NCBI GenBank assembly: GCA_947629135.1 | Contig: CANRCN010000006.1 | Span: forward strand, 1 to 35,392 | Direction of reading: 5' to 3' | DNA: 35,392 nt | From: an uncultured Bacilli bacterium | GTDB lineage: Bacteria > Bacillota_I > Bacilli_A > RF39 > UBA660 | In this document: positions 26,973 through 35,392 of the stretch, in pieces | Numbering within the stretch: the stretch's first letter is position 1 | Layout of the letters: the number at the start of each line of letters is the position of its first letter | Program-made: the position numbers and the translations under genes | Notes under the pieces: model-generated | What the model was told of the DNA's origin: nothing | Database searches by the model: none | The model's input: the letters and a program-made list of their open reading frames with translations, nothing else

Positions 26973-28280
26973 ATGTTTGAAAGTTTAGGAGATAGATTAC
27001 AAAAAGTTTTACATAAAGCAAGAGGTTATGGTAAGATTACAGAAGAAAACATAAGTGAAATGGTTAAAGAAGTTAGAATTGCTTTACTAGAAGCTGATGT
27101 TAATTATAAAGTAGTTAAAGAATTTACTAATAAAGTAAGAGAAAAAGCTTTAGGAGAAGAAGTTGCAAGTAGTTTAAAGCCAGGAGATGTTTTTGTTAAA
27201 ATTGTAAATGATGAGTTAACTGAATTATTAGGCGGAGAGAGTGAAGATATTAATATAAATGGTAATCCTGCCATTTTAATGTTAGTTGGACTTCAAGGTA
27301 GTGGTAAAACTACAACGATTGGAAAACTTGGTAATTTACTTCGTAAGAAATATCATAAAAAGCCATTACTTGTTGCTTGTGATGTTTATCGTCCAGCAGC
27401 TATTGATCAGTTAAAACAAATAGGAAAAGAACTTGATCTTCCAGTTTTTGAAAAAGGATTAAATAATCCAGTTGAAACCTCAAAAGAAGCTATTAATTAT
27501 GCTAAAGAAAATGGCTATGATTATGTTTTAATCGATACAGCTGGTAGATTACATATAGATGATGTGTTAATGGATGAATTAGTAAACATTAAAGAAGCTG
27601 TTAATCCAAAAGAAATAATGTTAGTAATTGATGCTATGATGGGTCAAGATGCTATTAATGTTATAACTGGTTTTAATGAAGCAATTGATTTAACAGGAGT
27701 TGTTCTAACCAAATTAGATGGAGATACCCGTGGTGGAGTTGCTTTATCTGTAAGACATTTAACAAATGTTCCTATTAAATTTATGGGTACTAGTGAAAAA
27801 ATGGATGGATTAGAATTATTTGATCCTAAACGAATGGCTGGGCGAATTCTTGGAATGGGTGATATTGTTTCTTTAGTTGAAAAAGCAAGTGAAGCTATTG
27901 ATGAAGAAGAAGCAACTAACTCTATAAAAAAACTTCAAAGAGGAAAATATGATTTAGAAGATTTTTTAAGTCAGATGAAGCAGATAAGAAAATTAGGCCC
28001 TCTTGAAAATTTAATTAAATTAATTCCAGGAGCTAGTAAAATGGGACTTAATAAAGTACAAATTGATCCTAAGCAAATGGGAAGAATTGAAGCAATTATT
28101 TTATCGATGACCAAAGAAGAAAGAAAAAATCCAAATATAATTAAAGCTAGTAGAAAAACTAGAATTGCTAAAGGTTCGGGAGCTTCAGTTATGGAAGTTA
28201 ATCGTTTATTAGATCAATTTGAAAATTATAAAAAAATGATGAAGGGGGTTATGAGTGGTAATATGAAATTACCATTTTAG
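26973..28280 (+). CDS. ffh: signal recognition particle protein Ffh
   Basis: GLQGSGKTTTIGKLG, DVYRPAAIDQL, DTAGRLHID, Met-rich M domain. Confidence 0.96.
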   Translation: MFESLGDRLQKVLHKARGYGKITEENISEMVKEVRIALLEADVNYKVVKEFTNKVREKALGEEVASSLKPGDVFVKIVNDELTELLGGESEDININGNPAILMLVGLQGSGKTTTIGKLGNLLRKKYHKKPLLVACDVYRPAAIDQLKQIGKELDLPVFEKGLNNPVETSKEAINYAKENGYDYVLIDTAGRLHIDDVLMDELVNIKEAVNPKEIMLVIDAMMGQDAINVITGFNEAIDLTGVVLTKLDGDTRGGVALSVRHLTNVPIKFMGTSEKMDGLELFDPKRMAGRILGMGDIVSLVEKASEAIDEEEATNSIKKLQRGKYDLEDFLSQMKQIRKLGPLENLIKLIPGASKMGLNKVQIDPKQMGRIEAIILSMTKEERKNPNIIKASRKTRIAKGSGASVMEVNRLLDQFENYKKMMKGVMSGNMKLPF

Positions 28281-28286
28281 AAAACT

Positions 28287-29048
28287 ATGGATATAGAACT
28301 TAAAAATTTAAAAGTAAAAGTTGAGGATAAAGAAATACTTCAAAACTTTAACTTAAAAATTCATCAAGGTGAAATTCATGCTATTATGGGACCTAATGGA
28401 GTAGGAAAGTCAACCTTATCCAAAGTAATTATGGGATATCCAGATTATAAAGTTGTAAGTGGAGATATAATTGTTGATGGTAAATCAATTTTAAATTTAC
28501 CTATCAATGAACGTAGTAAGTTAGGAATCTTTTTAGTTTATCAAAACCCAATTGCAATTGAAGGAGTTACGATGCGAGAGGTTATTAAATCAAGTGTTGA
28601 CTCTAAAAGCGAAGAAAAGAAAAGTTTATATGAGTTTGTTAAAGAAATAGTGGGAAATGCTAAAGAATTAGAAATGGATTCAAAGAATTTACATAGAGAT
28701 TTCAATGTTGGATTTTCTGGAGGAGAGAGAAAGAAAAATGAAATTCTTTGGGCTTTGATGTTAAAACCAAAATTTATTATTTTAGATGAACTTGATTCAG
28801 GACTTGATGTTGATAGTTTAAAAATAGTATCTTCAGTTTTAAATAAATATTTAGAAGAAAATAAAGAAACATCTGTTCTAATAATTACTCATTATACAAG
28901 AATTCTTGATTATATAAAACCAGGATTTGTTCATATGGTTAAAAATGGAGAAATTATTAAAAGTGGTGATTTTTCTCTTGCTAAATTAATTGAAAAGTTT
29001 GGTTATAATCAGACATTTGATATAAATGAGGTTGAGACTTGTGAATAA
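28287..29048 (+). CDS. sufC: Fe-S cluster assembly ATPase SufC
   Basis: GPNGVGKSTLSKVIMG, FSGGERKKNEIL, DELDSGLDVD, ITHYTRILDYI. Confidence 0.95.
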   Translation: MDIELKNLKVKVEDKEILQNFNLKIHQGEIHAIMGPNGVGKSTLSKVIMGYPDYKVVSGDIIVDGKSILNLPINERSKLGIFLVYQNPIAIEGVTMREVIKSSVDSKSEEKKSLYEFVKEIVGNAKELEMDSKNLHRDFNVGFSGGERKKNEILWALMLKPKFIILDELDSGLDVDSLKIVSSVLNKYLEENKETSVLIITHYTRILDYIKPGFVHMVKNGEIIKSGDFSLAKLIEKFGYNQTFDINEVETCE

Positions 29049-29733
29049 AATATATATAGATACTAGTAATTATAAATTAGAAATTAAAGATGATTCTTCT
29101 TATTTTCTAGAAAGTAAGTTAAATAATTTAAATCTTTATATTGAAGTATATAAAAATATAAATAGTAAAGTTTTCTTATTAACTAGAAATAGTAAAGTTA
29201 ACATAGAAGTAAAACTTCGAGATAATAGTAATATAATAATTAATAGTTTAGGAATCGATGCTAGTATTTCTAGTATGATTACTTTAGGAGAAGATTCTAA
29301 TTTAAGATTTTTAGAAAGTATTATATCTAAAGTAGATACAGTTAATAAAATTAAAATCACTCATATTGGTAAAAATAGTCATTCTACTTATATTAATAAT
29401 GGAGTTAATTTAGGTGAAAATAAATTTTATTTTGAAGTAGATGGAATGATTACTAAAAATAGTCGTGGATCTTTTTTAGAAGAAGATAGTATTATTATAA
29501 ATAGGAAAGATGGAGATAGTAAAATAATACCTAATTTAATAGTTGATAATGAAGATGTAACAGCTAATCATGCAGCTTTTATAGGAAATTTTAAAGATTC
29601 AGATATTTGGTATTTAGAATCTCGAGGAATTAATCAAGAAGAAATTGAAAAACTTTTACTACAAGCAACTTTACTTAAGGGAATAGAAGAAGAGAATAGA
29701 GAAGAATTTATTAATTATTTAGAAAATAAGTAA
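29041..29733 (+). CDS. sufD: short SufB/SufD family scaffold protein
   Basis: C-terminal PNLIVDNEDVTANHAAFIGNFKDSDIWYLESRGINQEEIEKLLLQA; GTG 29041 is the likelier start (track 29026). Confidence 0.8.
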   Translation: MNKIYIDTSNYKLEIKDDSSYFLESKLNNLNLYIEVYKNINSKVFLLTRNSKVNIEVKLRDNSNIIINSLGIDASISSMITLGEDSNLRFLESIISKVDTVNKIKITHIGKNSHSTYINNGVNLGENKFYFEVDGMITKNSRGSFLEEDSIIINRKDGDSKIIPNLIVDNEDVTANHAAFIGNFKDSDIWYLESRGINQEEIEKLLLQATLLKGIEEENREEFINYLENK

Positions 29734-29746
29734 TGGAGGTGATAAG

Positions 29747-30949
29747 ATGAATCGGGAAGATTTTTTGATGTTTGAAAATAATCCTGATATAATTTATTTT
29801 GATAATGGTGCAACCACCTTTAAACCAAAAAAAGTTATCCACAAAATTGGGGATTATTATACTAAGTATACGGCAAATGCTCATCGAGGTGATTATGATA
29901 TAAGTTTAAAAGTTGATACAGAATATGAAAATACCAGAGAGGTAGTTAAGAATTTTATAAATGCTAAAGATATATCTGAAATAATATTTACCAAAGGAAC
30001 AACTGATAGTATGAATATGATTGTATTTGGATTTATGAAATATTATTTAAAAAAAGGTGATGAAGTTTTAATTACAAAATCGGAACATGCTAGTAATGTT
30101 TTACCTTGGTTTGAATTAGAAAAAAAATTAGGAATAATAGTTAAATTTATACCTTTGACAGAAGATTTTAAAGTAACTCTTGATAATATTAAAAAAGTTG
30201 TAACACCAAATACGAAAATTATTTCACTAGCTCATATAACCAATGTGATTGGAGATATAAGACCAATTAAGGAAATAGGGGAATATGCTCATGATAATAA
30301 TATGTTATTAGTTGTTGATGGAGCTCAAAGTGTGCCTCATCTAAAAACTGATGTTCAAGATTTGAATATTGACTTTTTAGCATTCTCTGCTCATAAGATG
30401 TTAGGACCAACTGGAGTTGGAGTTTTATATGGTAAAAAAGATTTATTAGAAGTTATGCAACCTTTAACGTTTGGAGGAGGAATGAATAGTTTCTTTGAAA
30501 GTACTAAAGATCTTGAATATAAAGAACTTCCTTTAAGACTTGAAGCTGGAACTCAAAATATAGCTGGAGTTTTAGGTCTTAAAGAAGCAATTTTATATCT
30601 TGAAGAAATAGGAATGGATAAAATTCATAACTATGAAATAGAGCTAAGAAATTATTTGATAAAAAGACTAAAAGAAGTTAATAATATAACTGTTTATAAT
30701 GAAAATAGTGAATCAGGAATTGTTATTTTTAATATAAATGATATTTTTGCAGAAGATACATCAAGATATTTAAATCACTATAACATCTGTGTTCGAGCTG
30801 GTAATCATTGTACAAAGATGGTTAAAGATGAAATTAAAGTAAAGAATACTTGTCGAATTAGTTTGTATTTATACAATACAAAAGATGAAATTGATAAGTT
30901 AATAGAAGTTTTAAAAAATAGTAAAAATATATATGATATAATTTTATAG
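29747..30949 (+). CDS. sufS: cysteine desulfurase SufS
   Basis: YFDNGATTFKP, SAHKMLGPTGVG, CVRAGNHCTK. Confidence 0.95.
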   Translation: MNREDFLMFENNPDIIYFDNGATTFKPKKVIHKIGDYYTKYTANAHRGDYDISLKVDTEYENTREVVKNFINAKDISEIIFTKGTTDSMNMIVFGFMKYYLKKGDEVLITKSEHASNVLPWFELEKKLGIIVKFIPLTEDFKVTLDNIKKVVTPNTKIISLAHITNVIGDIRPIKEIGEYAHDNNMLLVVDGAQSVPHLKTDVQDLNIDFLAFSAHKMLGPTGVGVLYGKKDLLEVMQPLTFGGGMNSFFESTKDLEYKELPLRLEAGTQNIAGVLGLKEAILYLEEIGMDKIHNYEIELRNYLIKRLKEVNNITVYNENSESGIVIFNINDIFAEDTSRYLNHYNICVRAGNHCTKMVKDEIKVKNTCRISLYLYNTKDEIDKLIEVLKNSKNIYDIIL

Positions 30950-30969
30950 ATAAAGAATCGAGGTAATAT

Positions 30970-31395
30970 ATGGATAGTAGTTTTAGAAGAGAATTAATAG
31001 TAGATAATGCAAGTAATCCTTTTCATAAAGAAACAAAAGATAATCAAGAATTTATTAAAGCAAATACTCATAATGAATCGTGTATTGATAATATTAATCT
31101 TTATGTAAAAATTCAAGATGATAAAATAATAGATGCTTATTTTGATGGTGAAGCTTGTGCTATTACTACAAGTGCAACTAGTATTATGTTAAAAAATATA
31201 ATTGGAAAAAGTATAGATGAAGCTAGAAATATAATGAAAGAATATTATAAAATGATAAATGAAGAAGAATATGAAGAAGAAAAATTAGGTGAATTAAATG
31301 CATATTCTGATATTTCTAAACAAGCAAGTAGAAAAAAATGTGCTATATTACCTTTTCAAACTTTAGAAAAAACTATTAAAATTTATGAAGATTAA
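30970..31395 (+). CDS. sufU: SufU-type Fe-S/sulfur transfer protein
   Basis: FDGEACAITTSATSIM, SRKKCAILPF; follows sufS. Confidence 0.9.
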   Translation: MDSSFRRELIVDNASNPFHKETKDNQEFIKANTHNESCIDNINLYVKIQDDKIIDAYFDGEACAITTSATSIMLKNIIGKSIDEARNIMKEYYKMINEEEYEEEKLGELNAYSDISKQASRKKCAILPFQTLEKTIKIYED

Positions 31396-31396
31396 A

Positions 31397-31430
31397 AAAA
31401 TAGCAATAGTTTAATTATTATTGCTATTTT
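31397..31430. terminator. bidirectional terminator
   Basis: aaaatagcaata / tattgctatttt. Confidence 0.8.
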
Positions 31431-31671
31431 CTTCTTTGATTGAATTTAAAGTTTCTTTGACAAACATTGGTAATAATTTTTTTATTAAATCAGGATTTTC
31501 AAATTCAACTAACTTGTTATTATCTTTATTTAATCTTAATATTTTAAAATCCTTATTATCTTTATTATTGACAAAATAATAATAAGTATTGTCTTCATAA
31601 TTAGTTTTACTAGTTACAATATAATCTATATTATTATCTAAAGTAACTAAATCTTTAATATCAATATCCAT
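31411..31671 (-). CDS. DUF1292-like (YrzB-type) small protein
   Basis: MDIDIKDLVTLDNNIDYIVTSKTNYEDNTYYYFVN; aaagggga RBS before ATG 31671 (track 31698). Confidence 0.6.
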   Translation of the reverse strand: MDIDIKDLVTLDNNIDYIVTSKTNYEDNTYYYFVNNKDNKDFKILRLNKDNNKLVEFENPDLIKKLLPMFVKETLNSIKEENSNNN

Positions 31672-31793
31672 TAGAGACTTCCCCTTTCGTTTATACAATA
31701 AATTATAATATAATTTTTAATTATTGTAAATGATTTTGAATAAATATAAATAAATTATTTATAATAAAAAAGCAATTTGATTAATGAATATTA

Positions 31794-31822
31794 TTGATTA
31801 ATCATAAAATTTATTGTATAAT
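31794..31822 (+). promoter_or_regulatory. sigma-A-like promoter
   Basis: TTGATT - 17 bp - TATAAT; direct repeat TTGATTAAT around the -35. Confidence 0.7.
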
Positions 31823-31851
31823 ACTTATATCGTAGTGGAGGAAAAAAGATT

Positions 31852-32343
31852 ATGAAATTTTTAAAGAAAAATAAAGTTGTTATATTTGTTGTACTTATCT
31901 TTTTAAGTTTAGTAGTTTTAGTTGCTGAAGTTAAAAGACTCTTAGTACCTGATGAAGGAAAAGCAGCTTATGGAGATAGATTAGATGGAATTGAAAATCA
32001 TAAGATTAAAGATTATGTTTACGAAGATATTGAGACAAAATTAAAAGAAGATAAAAAAGTAATTAATGTTGAACATAAACTTCATGGAAAAATTATTAAT
32101 TTAATTATAACTGTAAGTGATGAGACAAGTGTTGCAGATGCTAAAAAAATAGCTAGTAATACAGTTCCTATGTTTGATGAGGATGATTTAAAATTTTATA
32201 CTTTACAAGTTTATGTAAAAAAAGATAATAAAGATTTAAATAATTTTCCTATTATTGGTTATAAAGGAACTGCTACTAAAGAATTAGTGTTTACTAAAGA
32301 TAGGGAAATAACAAAAGAAGAGGATAATAAAGATGAAAAATAA
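31852..32343 (+). CDS. hypothetical membrane-anchored protein
   Basis: N-terminal TM then soluble domain YGDRLDGIENHKIKD; overlaps the next gene. Confidence 0.7.
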   Translation: MKFLKKNKVVIFVVLIFLSLVVLVAEVKRLLVPDEGKAAYGDRLDGIENHKIKDYVYEDIETKLKEDKKVINVEHKLHGKIINLIITVSDETSVADAKKIASNTVPMFDEDDLKFYTLQVYVKKDNKDLNNFPIIGYKGTATKELVFTKDREITKEEDNKDEK

Positions 32344-34384
32344 AAAGAAATTGATAATATTTGTTCTAATCGTTGCCATAGTTGTATTTATAGCTTTATT
32401 TTTCATTTATTATTATAGAGAATCAAGTTTGCTTAGTTCTGAAGATAAAAAATGGATAAGTGAAAATGGTACAAAAGTAATAGATGTCGAGGTTTTAAAT
32501 GATGTTGCAGTTTATGGAATGGATGGAAAAGGTATAATATTTGATTATTTAAATTATGTAACTGATGAAACTAAATTACAATTTAATAAAATTCCATATT
32601 TAAAAAGTGAGAATGTAAATAAAGATGATTATAAGTTTGAATTTATTAATGGAAGTACAGCTTTATCTACAAATCAATTATTAATATTTGAAGATAATTA
32701 TGTTGCTATTTCTAAAGATAAAGATTTAAAGATAAATAGAATAACTGATTTTTCTGATTATACAATTGGAGTTCTAACTAATGAAGAATCTAATATAAGT
32801 TATTATTTAAAAAGTGCAGATAATATAAAATATAATACTTATAATAATATGAAAAATTTATTTGATGCTTTAGATGATGATGAAGTTAAATTAATAATAG
32901 CTCCAAATATGATGTCTTTAGAACATACAATTGGTAATGATTCTTATTACTTTAATTATTTCTTTACAGATATTACTAAAAAGTTAGTACTTACTCTTGA
33001 GGAAAAAAATCAAGCTTTAAATAATATTTTAAGGAAATATTTTGAAAGTTTCATGAATGAAAAATATGTAGAAGATTATAATAAATTATTATTAGATTAT
33101 TATATAGAAGAAAGAGAAATTAATGATAAAACAAGAGTTGATTTATTAAGTAAAACTTATGTTTATGGTTATGTAGAAAATGCTCCTTATGAGATAACTA
33201 AAGGATCAAAGCTTGGTGGAATAGCTGCTGAATATATTAATAGATTAGTTAGACTTACAGATATAGATTTTTCTTATAAAAGATATAATAATCTTGAAGA
33301 ATTAAATAAAGCTATTAATAATGGAGATGTGGATATTTACTTTGATTATATAAATAATACAAATAGTAAATATTTAAAGACAGTATCTACTTTTATAGAA
33401 AACTATGTAGTTTTAGGAAGAACTTTAGATGATTATGTAATTTCATCATTTGAAGGATTAAAAGGTAACAATGTTTATATGCTTGAAAATAATAAGTATC
33501 TTGAAAATTATATTAAGTCAGGTGCTATGGTTAATGTTAATCTTGTTGATGATATTAAAGCTTTAGTTAAAAAAGCTAAAGAAAATAATGGTTTAATAGT
33601 TCTTGATAAAGAAGTTTATTCATACTATAGAAATAAAGAATTAAAAGATTATGAAGTAATATATTCAGATATTATGAGTAGTGATTATTCTTTTATGATT
33701 AAAAGTGATAATACTTCATTTTATACCTTATTTAATTATATAATCAATACTAATTCTTATTATAAATACCGTAATAGTGGATTAAATAATTTAAATGTTT
33801 CTATTTTTGAAAGCTCTAGTTTTGAAGAGATGTATTTATTAATTTTAGGAATTATTTTAATACCAGTTTTAATTGCTATTGTAGTATATGTTATGATTAA
33901 GAATCGTCATAAGTTGAAATTAGTTCGTAAAGAGGATAGAAAGAAGTATACTGATATGTTAACTTCATTAAAAAATCGTAATTATTTGAATTTGCAAATT
34001 GATTCTTGGAATTTAAACAAAGTTTATCCTCAAACAATTGTAGTAGTTGATTTGAATAGTTTAAAATATATAAATGATAATTATGGAAGAGAAAAGGGAG
34101 ATAGCTTAATTATTAAAGCAGCTAGTATTTTAGTTAATACCCAACTTGAAAATACTGAAATTATTAGAAGTGATGGAACAGAATTTATTATTTATCTTGT
34201 TGGTTATAGTGAAGAACAAATTGATGTTTATTTAAAGAAATTAAGAAAAGAATTAGCTGAACTTCCTTATGGATTTGGAGCATCAGTTGGATATAGTATG
34301 ATATTTGATAATATTAAAACTATAGATGATGCTATCAATGAAGCAATGATTGATATGCAAAGTGACAAAGAGAGTTTACGTTAA
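32333..34384 (+). CDS. membrane sensor with two solute-binding (SBP_bac_3-like) regions and degenerate GGDEF domain
   Basis: N-terminal TM, two tandem periplasmic-binding-like segments, second TM, then TDMLTSLKNRNYLN ... VVDLNSLKYINDNYGREKGD ... RSDGTEF. Confidence 0.8.
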   Translation: MKNKKKLIIFVLIVAIVVFIALFFIYYYRESSLLSSEDKKWISENGTKVIDVEVLNDVAVYGMDGKGIIFDYLNYVTDETKLQFNKIPYLKSENVNKDDYKFEFINGSTALSTNQLLIFEDNYVAISKDKDLKINRITDFSDYTIGVLTNEESNISYYLKSADNIKYNTYNNMKNLFDALDDDEVKLIIAPNMMSLEHTIGNDSYYFNYFFTDITKKLVLTLEEKNQALNNILRKYFESFMNEKYVEDYNKLLLDYYIEEREINDKTRVDLLSKTYVYGYVENAPYEITKGSKLGGIAAEYINRLVRLTDIDFSYKRYNNLEELNKAINNGDVDIYFDYINNTNSKYLKTVSTFIENYVVLGRTLDDYVISSFEGLKGNNVYMLENNKYLENYIKSGAMVNVNLVDDIKALVKKAKENNGLIVLDKEVYSYYRNKELKDYEVIYSDIMSSDYSFMIKSDNTSFYTLFNYIINTNSYYKYRNSGLNNLNVSIFESSSFEEMYLLILGIILIPVLIAIVVYVMIKNRHKLKLVRKEDRKKYTDMLTSLKNRNYLNLQIDSWNLNKVYPQTIVVVDLNSLKYINDNYGREKGDSLIIKAASILVNTQLENTEIIRSDGTEFIIYLVGYSEEQIDVYLKKLRKELAELPYGFGASVGYSMIFDNIKTIDDAINEAMIDMQSDKESLR

Positions 34385-35187
34385 TGGAAAGATTTAAAAA
34401 ATATATAAAAAGAATTGTTAAATTAGTAAATAGAGATGAAATGAATATTTTGCCGGGACATTTAGCCTTTAACATTGTGTTAATGGTTGTTCCGGTTTTC
34501 TCTCTAATAGGGGTTTTAGGATCTAATCTTGATTTAACAAGAGTTTTATCATCAATTGAAAATAGCATCCCTAATGCTGTTATGGAAATTATAATGGCTG
34601 CTATTAATTTGAATACAGGAAATTTTAATTTAATATTATTTATTATATTTACGTTATGGATTGCATCATCTGGATGTCGAGCTATCATGTCAGCTAGTGA
34701 TTTACTTTTTAAAATAAAAGGTATAAAAGGGATAAAAAGATATTTAAAATCTTTTGTAATGGTTTTATTTCTTTTTATCTTAATTGGATTTATTATAATT
34801 GTACCTATTTGTGGAGATTTTATTATTAATTTACTTGGAGATATTTTTGGAAAAAGTGTCTTTTTAACTAAAATTTATCATGCTTTAAAACATCCAATTT
34901 CAATTATTTTAATGTTTTTTTTAATAAAAATTTTATATATGATATCTTTAAGTATAAAAATAAAACCTAAATATTTTAATAATGGTTCTTGGTTTACAAC
35001 TATATCATGGTTTATATTAACTAAAATTTATTCTTTTCATTTAAATAATTATAGTAGTTATAATTTATATTATGGAAGCTTATCTAATATTTTAATATTA
35101 CTTGTTTGGGTTTATTTACTTTCTTATCTTTTTACAATAGGATTAGCTTTAAATGCTGATAATTATTTATATAATGAGAAAAAATAA
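34384..35187 (+). CDS. YihY/BrkB family membrane protein
   Basis: LPGHLAFNIVLMVVPVFSLIG, SSGCRAIMSASDLLFKI; overlaps upstream stop (taATG). Confidence 0.85.
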   Translation: MERFKKYIKRIVKLVNRDEMNILPGHLAFNIVLMVVPVFSLIGVLGSNLDLTRVLSSIENSIPNAVMEIIMAAINLNTGNFNLILFIIFTLWIASSGCRAIMSASDLLFKIKGIKGIKRYLKSFVMVLFLFILIGFIIIVPICGDFIINLLGDIFGKSVFLTKIYHALKHPISIILMFFLIKILYMISLSIKIKPKYFNNGSWFTTISWFILTKIYSFHLNNYSSYNLYYGSLSNILILLVWVYLLSYLFTIGLALNADNYLYNEKK

Positions 35188-35392
35188 AATTAATTTGAAA
35201 GTAGTATATTAGTTTATTTTTAAGAAACACAAATGGAAACAGTATCTAAATCATTCTCATTTTATATTGACTATATTTCAAATATAATTTATAATAAATT
35301 TATATAATAATTAGGTAATAACAATAGAAATGACATATATTATATTAATAATTTTCTGAGTCTTGTTAGATTTTTATTATATTTGTCATATC

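Noticed and set aside
34335-34688. Minus-strand 117-aa ORF
   Set aside because: Antisense to the YihY gene start and sensor gene end; no family features.
1-35392. CRISPR array, IS element or prophage module
   Set aside because: No regularly spaced repeats, transposase, or phage structural genes found by reading.

Overview
AT-rich, low-GC Bacillota-type chromosomal window. TGA is used as a stop, so this is not mycoplasma code 4; lineage is inferred only. Core content: miaB + YlbF/YmcA-family gene, tRNA-Arg(CCU), tRNA-Arg(CCG), PAP2 + DgkA, MacB-like ABC transporter, ffh, a compact sufC-sufD-sufS-sufU cluster, a GGDEF-like sensor and YihY/BrkB. Accessory content: (1) an islet downstream of tRNA-Arg(CCU), bounded by a 30/31-nt duplication of the tRNA 3' end, each copy followed by a near-identical 28-nt 'TTAGAAG...ATTCGCAAAAAGTTCGCA' repeat, with single minus-strand genes (C39-like peptidase; HD hydrolase) each ending at a terminator facing the repeat and no integrase visible; (2) an SGNH / DUF4358 / MBOAT / DHHW cluster of glycan O-acylation type; (3) a membrane-anchored protein with an internally duplicated ectodomain behind a long leader; (4) a 54-aa acidic ORF, absent from the supplied track, overlapping a roughly 720-aa membrane protein of unknown family; (5) an HD hydrolase followed by a membrane-anchored HEXXH protein whose ribosome-binding site can be folded into a hairpin. 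The best candidate for something undescribed is the tRNA-anchored single-gene cassette arrangement at about 2468-4941, followed by the 54-aa/720-aa gene pair. Family calls were made by eye from the translations, without database searches.
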